A DNA stretch of 6,464 bases, from positions 1 to 6,464 of the forward strand of contig URUX01000139.1 of the NCBI GenBank assembly GCA_900551135.1, given 5' to 3'. This DNA is from an uncultured Clostridium sp. (lineage in GTDB: Bacteria > Bacillota > Clostridia > Lachnospirales > Lachnospiraceae). This document shows positions 1 to 4,859 of this stretch, piece by piece. The position numbers were made by a program, and so were the translations under genes. The notes under the pieces are model-generated. The model did no database searches. It saw nothing but the letters and a program-made list of their open reading frames with translations, and was not told the DNA's origin. The first letter of the stretch is position 1; every line of letters starts with the position of its first letter.

Positions 1-393
1 GGTCATTTTTGAAAAGCTAAGCTGATAGTCTGCCCGCTTCAGCACCTGTTCAGACAGTCCCAGGGAACCGCCGATTACAAATGCGGCATGGCTGACCCCG
101 CTGATGCCCAGAGTATCCATTTTCTGAGCCAGTTCTTCAGAAGTCAGCATGTTCCCCTGAATCGCCAGGGCTATTACATACATTCCATCCTTGATATGGG
201 ATAAAATCCGCTGCCCTTCCTTTTCTTTTATCTGCTCTTCCACTAACGGACTGGCCCCATCCGGCGTCTTTTCATCTGCTACCTGGATAATTTCCAGCTT
301 GCAGTAGCGGCTCAGGCGCTTGGAATACTCTGCAATAGCCTGTTCTAAATATTTTTCCTTTATTTTCCCTACTGTTATCAGGGTAATTTTCAT
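1..393 (-). CDS. rlmH: RlmH, 23S rRNA pseudouridine-1915 N3-methyltransferase (C-terminus cut by window edge)
   Basis: The ATG is at 393-391 and the frame stays open through base 1, giving 131 residues starting MKITLITVGKIKEKYLEQAI. The family is about 159 residues, so some 28 C-terminal residues are off the window. Visible family marks are the N-terminal 'ITVGKIKEKYLEQAIAEYSKRL' pattern (residues 6-27, read in part), the segment around LAIQGNMLTSEELA (76-89), the SAM-pocket glycines FVIGGSLG (105-112) and LSFSKMT (125-131), which normally runs on into a PHQ motif. The enzyme belongs to the SPOUT/YbeA superfamily and methylates N3 of pseudouridine 1915 in helix 69 of 23S rRNA on assembled ribosomes. 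It starts 8 bp after the GNAT stop, with its likely ribosome binding site GAGAAAGG overlapping the last GNAT codons, which suggests an operon. Function is sure from the family; the missing end could not be checked. Confidence 0.95.
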   Translation of the reverse strand, partial: MKITLITVGKIKEKYLEQAIAEYSKRLSRYCKLEIIQVADEKTPDGASPLVEEQIKEKEGQRILSHIKDGMYVIALAIQGNMLTSEELAQKMDTLGISGVSHAAFVIGGSLGLSEQVLKRADYQLSFSKMT

Positions 394-401
394 GGTTCTT
401 A

Positions 402-950
402 TCAGCCTTTCTCAAATGATACTGGTTCAGGGCAGCGAATCTTTTGATCTGAAAATTCTAATATCATATCGTACCACACTGCGCCTCCGTGAACGGAAGC
501 AGACACTCCCAGATTTCGATACCCGAATTTTTCATAATAATGAATCAGCCTGTCTTTGCAGGTCAGGATTAAGCCGTCCCTCCCCTTTTTTCTGGCATTT
601 TCGATCATATGCTCCATTAATGCAGCCGCTACCCCCTGACGTCTCCATTCCTTTTTGACATCAAGTCCGAAAATGCTTTGATACCTGCCGTCTCTTTTAT
701 GCCAGCCTGCATCCTCAAACATCTCATCACAAATGGTTTTCTCGTCCACTGCAGCGCCATTGATAAAACCAATGATTTCTCTGCCGTCTTCTCCATCTGT
801 CTCTGCCACAAAAAAGCATTCCGGAAAGGCGGTAAGCCTCCTTTGAAACGCTTCCCCATCTGCAGCCTCTGCTGCCGGAAAACAGTCTGCCTCCACTCTT
901 GTAATCTCTTCTAAATCCTCTATCGTTCCCTGACGGATCTGGTATGTCAT
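402..950 (-). CDS. GNAT-family N-acetyltransferase (AANAT-like)
   Basis: A 182-residue protein with one GNAT domain over nearly its full length. The acetyl-CoA loop is in FGLDVKKEWRRQGVAAAL (94-111), where R103-x-x-G106-x-A108 fits the R/Q-x-x-G-x-G/A motif. Then comes a helix (112-123), the strand DGLILTCKD (125-133) and the typical YYEKFGY (138-144), with a final GG pair at 155-156 before VWYDMILEF. The N-terminal IRQGTIEDLEEITRVEADCF is the usual GNAT opening. This arrangement resembles the arylalkylamine N-acetyltransferase-like group common in Firmicutes, whose substrates are small amines or are unknown; the substrate cannot be read here. The ATG at 950-948 is preceded by AGAGGA about 5 bp away. 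It is the first gene of a probable two-gene transcript with rlmH. The family is confident; the exact substrate class is not. Confidence 0.9.
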   Translation of the reverse strand: MTYQIRQGTIEDLEEITRVEADCFPAAEAADGEAFQRRLTAFPECFFVAETDGEDGREIIGFINGAAVDEKTICDEMFEDAGWHKRDGRYQSIFGLDVKKEWRRQGVAAALMEHMIENARKKGRDGLILTCKDRLIHYYEKFGYRNLGVSASVHGGAVWYDMILEFSDQKIRCPEPVSFEKG

Positions 951-1004
951 GTTATTCCTCTTCTTTCGTCTCTATTGTTCTTTCACCTTTTACCAAGTCT
1001 TTTT

Positions 1005-1033
1005 ATTAAAACCGAATCATATATTCTTTACAA
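1005..1033 (-). promoter_or_regulatory. Candidate sigma-A promoter for the GNAT-rlmH transcript
   Basis: On the minus strand TTGTAA (1033-1028) and TTTAAT (1010-1005) are separated by exactly 17 bp. The -35 matches the consensus at 4 of 6 positions and the -10 at 5 of 6. Transcription would begin near 998, leaving a leader of about 48 nt before the GNAT ATG at 950. It sits in the 107-bp divergent region shared with the deacetylase gene, for which I could find no equally good promoter on the plus strand. Confidence 0.4.
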
Positions 1034-1057
1034 ATCAATGAATCCGGATCATAGCCT

Positions 1058-1888
1058 ATGAAACGTTCTTTTCCTAAAAAACATCTTTCCGTCTTTGGGC
1101 TGGCCGCCCTTTTCTGTCTTTCTTTTTTCGCAGGTCAGGTCGCCGCCCGTTTTACTGCAAATCGTCCGGCATCCTCTCCTTTTATCCAAAATGCCGCTGA
1201 CGGAAACTGGGGCTTAAGTTTTCAAACCAAAGGCCAGACCCCTGTAGGCAATGCCACTTCTGATTATCTGAAACAGTACCGTGCATGTTATGCCGGTTCT
1301 CCTGATGAAAAAGTCATCTATCTCACCTTTGACGCTGGTTATGAAAATGGAAATACGGCTCCCATTCTGGACGCTTTAAAAAAACACCAGGCCCCAGCCG
1401 CCTTTTTCCTGGTGGGAAATTACCTGGAAACCAGCCCTGAATTAGTCAAACGGATGCTGGAAGAAGGCCACATTGTCGGCAATCATACCTTCCACCATCC
1501 CGATATGTCCAAAATTTCTACTGTAGACGCCTTTCAAAAGGAACTAAGTGACCTGGAAAACCTGTTCCAGCAGATAACCGGACAGACCATGCCCAAATTT
1601 TACCGCCCTCCCCAGGGAAAATACAGCGAATCCAATTTAGAAATGGCAAAAGAAATGGGCTATACCACATTTTTCTGGAGCCTGGCCTATGTAGACTGGT
1701 ATCAGGATAAACAGCCTTCAAAAGAAGAAGCCTTTGACAAGCTCCTTGGCCGAATCCATCCTGGCGCAGTCGTTCTCCTTCACAGTACCTCCAGCACCAA
1801 TGCCGCCATTTTAGATGAACTTCTTACCAAATGGGAGGAAATGGGCTATCGGTTTGAATCCATCGATCAATTAGCCAGTACATTATAG
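1058..1888 (+). CDS. PdaA-like polysaccharide deacetylase (delta-lactam-biosynthetic de-N-acetylase type)
   Basis: A 276-residue CE4/NodB-fold enzyme. Residues 1-10 are basic and 11-30 are hydrophobic, so it has a signal peptide or membrane anchor and acts outside the membrane. The catalytic motifs appear in order: TFDAGYENGNT (90-100, base D92), GNHTFHHPD (141-149, metal ligands H143 and H147), RPPQGKYS (183-190), FWSLAYVDW (206-214) and LLHSTS (240-245, H242). The usual second Asp of motif 1 is Ala93; B. subtilis PdaA has Asn there, and the 'ENG' and 'YVDW' surroundings are also PdaA-like. PdaA removes the acetyl group from muramic acid during synthesis of muramic delta-lactam in spore cortex, which would imply sporulation. 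Other members of this group act on vegetative peptidoglycan, so the exact role is inferred. The ATG start has only a weak GGAT ribosome binding site. The gene converges with the response regulator. Confidence 0.88.
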   Translation: MKRSFPKKHLSVFGLAALFCLSFFAGQVAARFTANRPASSPFIQNAADGNWGLSFQTKGQTPVGNATSDYLKQYRACYAGSPDEKVIYLTFDAGYENGNTAPILDALKKHQAPAAFFLVGNYLETSPELVKRMLEEGHIVGNHTFHHPDMSKISTVDAFQKELSDLENLFQQITGQTMPKFYRPPQGKYSESNLEMAKEMGYTTFFWSLAYVDWYQDKQPSKEEAFDKLLGRIHPGAVVLLHSTSSTNAAILDELLTKWEEMGYRFESIDQLASTL

Positions 1889-1934
1889 CTTCTGACAGCC
1901 TGTTTTCCTCTTTTATTTCCGGCACTTCTGTTTC

Positions 1935-1963
1935 GGATACTATTTCGCCCTGAAATAGTATCC
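1935..1963. repeat. Perfect 12-bp inverted repeat over the response-regulator stop codon, between convergent genes
   Basis: GGATACTATTTC (1935-1946) and GAAATAGTATCC (1952-1963) are exact reverse complements around the 5-base loop GCCCT. The repeat covers the last six sense codons (G-Y-Y-F-R-A) plus K and the TAG stop (1942-1940) of the response regulator, and lies 46 bp after the deacetylase stop. It would fold as a stable RNA hairpin from either strand. Neither side has the run of T residues of an intrinsic terminator: the plus side continues AACTCCCC and the minus side GAAACAGAAG. It may act as a bidirectional transcript end or 3'-end stabiliser. Confidence 0.8.
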
Positions 1964-2641
1964 AACTCCCCATTTTGTATGAACATATCTGGGATCGCTG
2001 GGACTTGGTTCAATCTTTTCTCTCAGTCTTCTCACATGCACGTCTACTGTACGGACATCTCCCGTATCCATAGCCCGATTGCCCCATACCAGGGACAATA
2101 AGGACTCTCTGCTGTAGACCTTATTAGGATTGCAGACCAAAAGTTCCAGCAAATCAAATTCTTTTGCTGTTAAATTAATTTCTTTCTCTCCAATAAATAC
2201 TCTGCGGCCATCCATATCCAGTTTCAAATCACCTGCCGCAATCACATGGCTTTCCGGCCCCTGATTCTTTTTCTTATTTTTCGCACTGCGGCGCATAATG
2301 GCCTTAATTCTGGCTTTTACTTCCAAAATGTTAAAAGGCTTGGTTATGTAATCATCTGCTCCGTACTCCAGTCCCAAAATTTTATCCATATCGCCGCCTT
2401 TGGCTGTCAGCATAATAATGGGCACTTCCGAAAACTCCCGAATCGCCTGGCATACCTCAAAGCCGTCAGCCTTTGGAAGCATCACATCCAGCAAAATAAT
2501 ATCGTATTCCTTCTGCCTGGCTTTCTCAATGGCTTCTTCCCCATCATATGCGCAGTCCACTTCCATGTCGTCCTGTTCCAGACTGAACCGGATTCCTTTT
2601 ACAATCAATTTCTCATCATCTACTACTAATACTCGCGTCAT
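1940..2641 (-). CDS. OmpR/PhoB-family response regulator transcription factor (no kinase nearby)
   Basis: From the ATG at 2641-2639 the protein has 233 residues. The frame also opens at a TTG 12 bp earlier, but the ribosome binding site GAGGTGG lies between the two and selects the ATG. The receiver domain (about 1-118) starts TRVLVVDDEK with acidic pocket D8/D9, phospho-acceptor D52 in IILLDVMLP, T79 in IIMLTAK and K101 in DYITKPF. A lysine-rich linker (about 120-127) leads to a winged-helix DNA-binding domain (about 135-231) with LTAKEFDLLELL, the recognition-helix region VDVHVRRLREKI and the terminal hairpin WGVGYYF. All signalling residues are intact, so it should be phosphorylated by a histidine kinase. 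None is present: a convergent deacetylase lies after it and a ComEA-like gene lies 31 bp before it. Overall it resembles the WalR/PhoP group, but its regulon is unknown. Confidence 0.93.
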   Translation of the reverse strand: MTRVLVVDDEKLIVKGIRFSLEQDDMEVDCAYDGEEAIEKARQKEYDIILLDVMLPKADGFEVCQAIREFSEVPIIMLTAKGGDMDKILGLEYGADDYITKPFNILEVKARIKAIMRRSAKNKKKNQGPESHVIAAGDLKLDMDGRRVFIGEKEINLTAKEFDLLELLVCNPNKVYSRESLLSLVWGNRAMDTGDVRTVDVHVRRLREKIEPSPSDPRYVHTKWGVGYYFRAK

Positions 2642-2664
2642 GTTCCACCTCAAAATTTATGTAA

Positions 2665-2682
2665 TACCGTATTTAAACGGTA
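2665..2682. repeat. Small inverted repeat around the ComEA-like stop codon
   Basis: TACCGT (2665-2670) and ACGGTA (2677-2682) are exact 6-bp reverse complements around a 6-base loop. The loop holds the TAA stop (2675-2673) of the ComEA-like gene. It lies in the short gap before the response-regulator ribosome binding site. There is no T run, so it is not an intrinsic terminator. A weak hairpin of this size may be chance. Confidence 0.4.
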
Positions 2683-3308
2683 ATGTCGTCTTTTATCTTC
2701 TCAAATATGGTATCTTTAATGCCTGGCACGTTTTTAATCTCCTCTATGGATTGAAAAGGGCCGTGCTCCTGCCTGTAGGAAAGGATGTCCTCAGCTCTGG
2801 ACTCTCCTATTCCGCTGAGAGAAGTCAGTTCACTGATTCCGGCTGTATTAATATTGATCGTTCCGTCATCCTCTAACGGCCAAAAAGCCTGTGAACCGCT
2901 TTCTGCCTCTGATTCTGTAGGAATCCGGATTCTGCTTCCGTCCTCCACCTCCTGAGCCAGATTCAGCGCATCCTGAGCTGCATCTTCTGAAAAACCGCCT
3001 GCTGCTTTTACTGCATCTAAAACTCTGTCGCCGTCAGACAATTCATAAACGCCTGGACAGCAGACTGCGCCGCACACATGAACCAGCAAAATCTCCCCTG
3101 ATGAAGTTCCTTCTGTCAAAGTCCCCCAGGAAGACTCTCCTGCACCCTCCATCCCAGCCTGCTCTCCAGAATGAATTTCGGTTTGTTTCTCCTGCTGCTT
3201 CCAGGAGTTCAGCGTCAATTCTTCTTTTGCACCGCCGCATCCGGCCGTCAAAAGAACAGCGGGCAGCAATACAGCCGCCCTCCGGCAATTTTTAATTAGT
3301 TTTTTCAA
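2673..3308 (-). CDS. ComEA-like lipoprotein: SLBB domain plus helix-hairpin-helix DNA-binding domain
   Basis: A 211-residue secreted protein. A basic start (KKLIKNCRR) and hydrophobic stretch lead to the lipobox LTAGC, so C24 is the likely lipidated residue and the protein is held on the outer face of the membrane. Residues 28-70 are a polar, low-complexity linker. An SLBB domain spans about 73-130 (VHVCGAV, PGVYELSDGDRVLDAVKAAGG, then RIRIP). A tandem helix-hairpin-helix unit spans 151-211: ININTAGISELTSLSGIGES, then IEEIKNVPGI. This order is that of ComEA, the surface receptor that binds double-stranded DNA for transformation. Classical ComEA uses a membrane helix instead of a lipid anchor. 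No other competence gene is in view, so DNA binding is well supported and transformation is only inferred. The start is TTG (3308-3306), set by a strong AAGGAGG 6 bp upstream; no ATG is available. Confidence 0.9.
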   Translation of the reverse strand: MKKLIKNCRRAAVLLPAVLLTAGCGGAKEELTLNSWKQQEKQTEIHSGEQAGMEGAGESSWGTLTEGTSSGEILLVHVCGAVCCPGVYELSDGDRVLDAVKAAGGFSEDAAQDALNLAQEVEDGSRIRIPTESEAESGSQAFWPLEDDGTININTAGISELTSLSGIGESRAEDILSYRQEHGPFQSIEEIKNVPGIKDTIFEKIKDDITV

Positions 3309-3347
3309 TGGCTTCCTCCTTACCGGATGCCGCCTCAGCTTATATCT

Positions 3348-3376
3348 ATTCTACTCAATGGCCCTTTCAAATACAA
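3348..3376 (-). promoter_or_regulatory. Possible promoter for the ComEA-like and response-regulator genes
   Basis: On the minus strand TTGTAT (3376-3371) and TAGAAT (3353-3348) are 17 bp apart. The -10 matches 5 of 6 consensus positions; the -35 matches only the first three. Transcription would start near 3341, about 33 nt before the TTG start of the ComEA-like gene. No terminator is visible after the DMT gene, so read-through from it is an alternative. Confidence 0.3.
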
Positions 3377-3379
3377 GCA

Positions 3380-3808
3380 CTATTTTTTAAAAATTATAAT
3401 CCCCATAACAGCGACTGCAGCCCCCAAAAGCTTTCTCCATTCAAAAGCGGCCTTCTCCACTCCAAACAGACCAAATACCTCAATACAATAGGCCACAATG
3501 ATCTGAGTTACTACGATCAGCAGGGCTGACTGGGCCGGGCCTAATGTTCCCACACTTTTAATAACGGTATACGTAATAAACGCACCAATAATTCCTCCCA
3601 GAAGCATATATCTGGGTTCTGTCTGCCACAAGCCGCCAATCTGGTCTCTTCCCGTAAACAGCCACATAAGCAGGCATGCTGCAAACGCCGTAAGCTGTAC
3701 CCAGCCTGCAGACACCCAGATACTGGTCTGTTTTGTCACCTCCGTATTAAATACTCCCTGAATACTCATAAGCGCTCCTGAAATCAGGGCAATCACGATT
3801 CCTGTCAT
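3380..3808 (-). CDS. DMT-superfamily small membrane protein, YdcZ (DUF606) type
   Basis: A 142-residue hydrophobic protein with about five membrane segments (near 2-20, 33-52, 66-85, 91-115 and 126-140). The opening TGIVIALISGALMSIQGVFN, the central LLGGIIGAFITYTVI, then LGPAQSALLIVV and the closing FEWRKLLGAAVAVMGIIIF fit the YdcZ/DUF606 family of short drug/metabolite transporters, which are about half the length of EamA proteins and are thought to work as dimers. The substrate is unknown for nearly all members. I start it at the ATG 3808-3806 because AGAGGTAGG lies about 6 bp upstream; an ATG eight codons earlier would place that site inside the gene. It is divergent from the RpiR regulator and is followed after 71 bp by the ComEA-like gene. 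Confidence 0.87.
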   Translation of the reverse strand: MTGIVIALISGALMSIQGVFNTEVTKQTSIWVSAGWVQLTAFAACLLMWLFTGRDQIGGLWQTEPRYMLLGGIIGAFITYTVIKSVGTLGPAQSALLIVVTQIIVAYCIEVFGLFGVEKAAFEWRKLLGAAVAVMGIIIFKK

Positions 3809-3830
3809 TCTTTTCCTACCTCTCTGCAAC

Positions 3831-3873
3831 ATTAGTTTTCTAATTATTTCTAATGCTTAGATTTCCCGGAAAT
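3831..3873. promoter_or_regulatory. Cluster of small palindromes between the DMT and RpiR genes (candidate operators)
   Basis: Four short symmetric elements are packed together. ATTAG (3831-3835) and CTAAT (3840-3844) form an inverted pair. TTTCTAAT occurs twice, at 3837-3844 and 3847-3854. TCTAATGCTTAGA (3849-3861) is a 13-bp palindrome around TGC. ATTTCCCGGAAAT (3861-3873) is a 13-bp palindrome around a single C. The last ends 25 bp before the -35 of the RpiR-gene promoter and lies about where the DMT-gene promoter should be. AT-rich sequence makes some of this likely by chance. Confidence 0.35.
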
Positions 3874-3898
3874 ATGGGTTTTATTCCCCTGCATTTTC

Positions 3899-3928
3899 TT
3901 GACATCCTCCCTTCAAAATTGTTATACT
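3899..3928 (+). promoter_or_regulatory. Sigma-A promoter of the RpiR-family regulator gene
   Basis: A perfect TTGACA -35 (3899-3904) and TATACT -10 (3923-3928, 5 of 6) are separated by 18 bp. Transcription would start near 3935, giving a leader of about 27 nt that carries AGGAGG (3950-3955) just before the ATG at 3962. The position of this promoter also argues against the in-frame TTG at 3899 being a start codon. Confidence 0.8.
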
Positions 3929-3961
3929 GTCAATAGCACAAAAAAGATTAGGAGGCCTGAA

Positions 3962-4705
3962 ATGTTTGATGTAGAGCAGGTAAAACAATTAAACGATTTG
4001 GAACGGATCGTCTACGAATATATTTTAAAACACCCTGATAAAGTCAAATACATGCGCATACGTGAACTGGCCTCTGAGACCCATGTCTCTACTTCTACCA
4101 TTCTCCGCTTCTGCAAAAAAATGGGCTGCAACGGCTATTCCGAATTTAAACTCCAGTTTCGGGAGCATATAAACCGGAAACTTCAGTTTCCAATGCGGGA
4201 CGATATCTCGGAAGTCGTGGATTTTCTGAAAAAATCCTCCTCTGATGAGTTTGAATCCAGGCTGAACATGTTGGCAGAAGTCATTTTTCAGGCAGACAAC
4301 GTTTTTTTAGTCGGCAGCGGAATGTCCGGCATTGTTGCCAAATACGGCGCCCGGTATTTTTCCAGTATGGGAAAATTCTGTCTTTATATTGACGAACCTC
4401 ATTATCCTACGGAAAGCTGCTTCATCGATCATTCTTTTGTAATCGTGTTTTCTGTATCCGGGGAATCCAGGGATACCATTAACCATGTAACCCGGTTTAA
4501 AGAGAAAAACTGCCGTATTTTAAGCATTACAAATACAGAAAACTGTACCATTGCCAAACTTTCCGATTACAACATTGCCTATTATGTCAGCTACATGAAA
4601 CGCAAAGACTATGACGTAACAACTCAAATCCCTGCCATCAGCATTGTGGAACGTCTCGGAAAAAAACTGTATCAGTATACCGCAAACTCTTCGCCTTCCC
4701 ACTGA
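3962..4705 (+). CDS. RpiR/MurR-family transcriptional regulator (HTH plus SIS domain)
   Basis: A 247-residue protein in the usual family length. The N-terminal HTH_6 domain (about 1-75) includes LNDLERIVYEYILKHPDKV and the helix-turn-helix IRELASETHVSTSTILRFCKKMG (33-55). The SIS phosphosugar-binding domain (about 100-225) includes VFLVGSGMSG (114-123), the Ser-rich loop FSVSGESRDT (163-172) and CRILSITN (184-191). Such proteins bind palindromic operators and respond to a sugar phosphate. Directly before a beta-glucoside PTS and GH1 gene, it most likely controls them; whether it represses or activates cannot be read. The start is ATG 3962 with AGGAGG 6 bp upstream. An upstream in-frame extension to 3899 would begin in the -35 box and is rejected. 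It has its own promoter and is followed by a strong terminator, so it is transcribed apart from the PTS. Confidence 0.93.
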   Translation: MFDVEQVKQLNDLERIVYEYILKHPDKVKYMRIRELASETHVSTSTILRFCKKMGCNGYSEFKLQFREHINRKLQFPMRDDISEVVDFLKKSSSDEFESRLNMLAEVIFQADNVFLVGSGMSGIVAKYGARYFSSMGKFCLYIDEPHYPTESCFIDHSFVIVFSVSGESRDTINHVTRFKEKNCRILSITNTENCTIAKLSDYNIAYYVSYMKRKDYDVTTQIPAISIVERLGKKLYQYTANSSPSH

Positions 4706-4721
4706 AACCCAAACCGAAAAT

Positions 4722-4740
4722 AGGAAACACTGTGTTACCT
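4722..4740. promoter_or_regulatory. 19-bp palindrome after the RpiR gene (candidate operator)
   Basis: AGGAAACACTGTGTTACCT is symmetric about the T at 4731: AGG/CCT and AACAC/GTGTT pair exactly and only the A/A at 4725 and 4737 breaks it (8 of 9 arm positions). It sits 16 bp after the RpiR stop and ends 52 bp before the -35 of the PTS promoter. RpiR-family operators are commonly palindromes near the controlled promoter. It could instead be a small hairpin in the 3' end of the RpiR transcript. Confidence 0.4.
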
Positions 4741-4741
4741 C

Positions 4742-4778
4742 AAAAAAACAAGTGATAAGCCGCGTCACTTGTTTTTTT
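4742..4778 (+). terminator. Intrinsic terminator of the RpiR-family gene
   Basis: The arm CAAGTGA (4749-4755) pairs with TCACTTG (4765-4771) around a 9-base loop, followed by seven T residues (4772-4778). Seven A residues (4742-4748) precede the stem and extend it to 14 bp. The symmetry means it can also stop transcription from the other direction. It lies upstream of the PTS promoter, so it ends the regulator transcript and is not a PTS leader attenuator. Confidence 0.9.
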
Positions 4779-4792
4779 CGCTGCCAAAAACA

Positions 4793-4821
4793 CTGACAAA
4801 ACGGAATCCATTCTTTATAAT
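4793..4821 (+). promoter_or_regulatory. Sigma-A promoter of the PTS-GH1 operon
   Basis: CTGACA (4793-4798, 5 of 6) and a perfect TATAAT (4816-4821) are separated by 17 bp. Transcription would start near 4828. The short leader contains AAAAG and CTTTT (4831-4835 and 4840-4844), an inverted pair just after the start point that could be an operator half-site pair or chance. The ribosome binding site GGGAGG (4846-4851) lies 8 bp before the ATG at 4860. No antiterminator (RAT) type leader is visible. Confidence 0.85.
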
Positions 4822-4859
4822 GCACTTATCAAAAGAAAACTTTTAGGGAGGAACACAAA

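Noticed and set aside
951..1057. Sporulation-sigma (SigG-type) promoter before the deacetylase
   Set aside because: PdaA genes are SigG-dependent in Bacillus, but I could not find a convincing -35/-10 pair of that type here; CATATATT near 1018 is only a partial match with no -35 at the right distance.
2642..2653. TTG at 2653 as start of the response regulator
   Set aside because: The ribosome binding site GAGGTGG would lie inside the gene, while the ATG at 2641 follows it directly and gives the normal MTRVLVVDDE start.
3899..3961. N-terminal extension of the RpiR-type protein by 21 codons from TTG at 3899
   Set aside because: The TTG is the start of a perfect TTGACA -35 box, the extension contains the -10 and the strong AGGAGG, and the ATG at 3962 starts right where RpiR-family proteins normally begin.
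4176..4191. Intragenic palindrome GGAAACTTCAGTTTCC in the RpiR gene
   Set aside because: It is a perfect 7-bp inverted repeat and shares GGAAAC with the palindrome at 4722, but the rest differs and it lies in ordinary coding sequence, so chance is the simpler reading.
4742..4778. Attenuator or antiterminator leader of the PTS operon
   Set aside because: The hairpin is upstream of the clear PTS promoter (4793-4821), so it is not in the PTS leader unless the regulator transcript reads through; no RAT-like sequence or LicT gene is seen.
4520..4825. Minus-strand open frame of about 101 codons between the regulator and the PTS gene
   Set aside because: It crosses the terminator and PTS promoter, overlaps the SIS coding region on the other strand, has no ribosome binding site and no recognisable domain.
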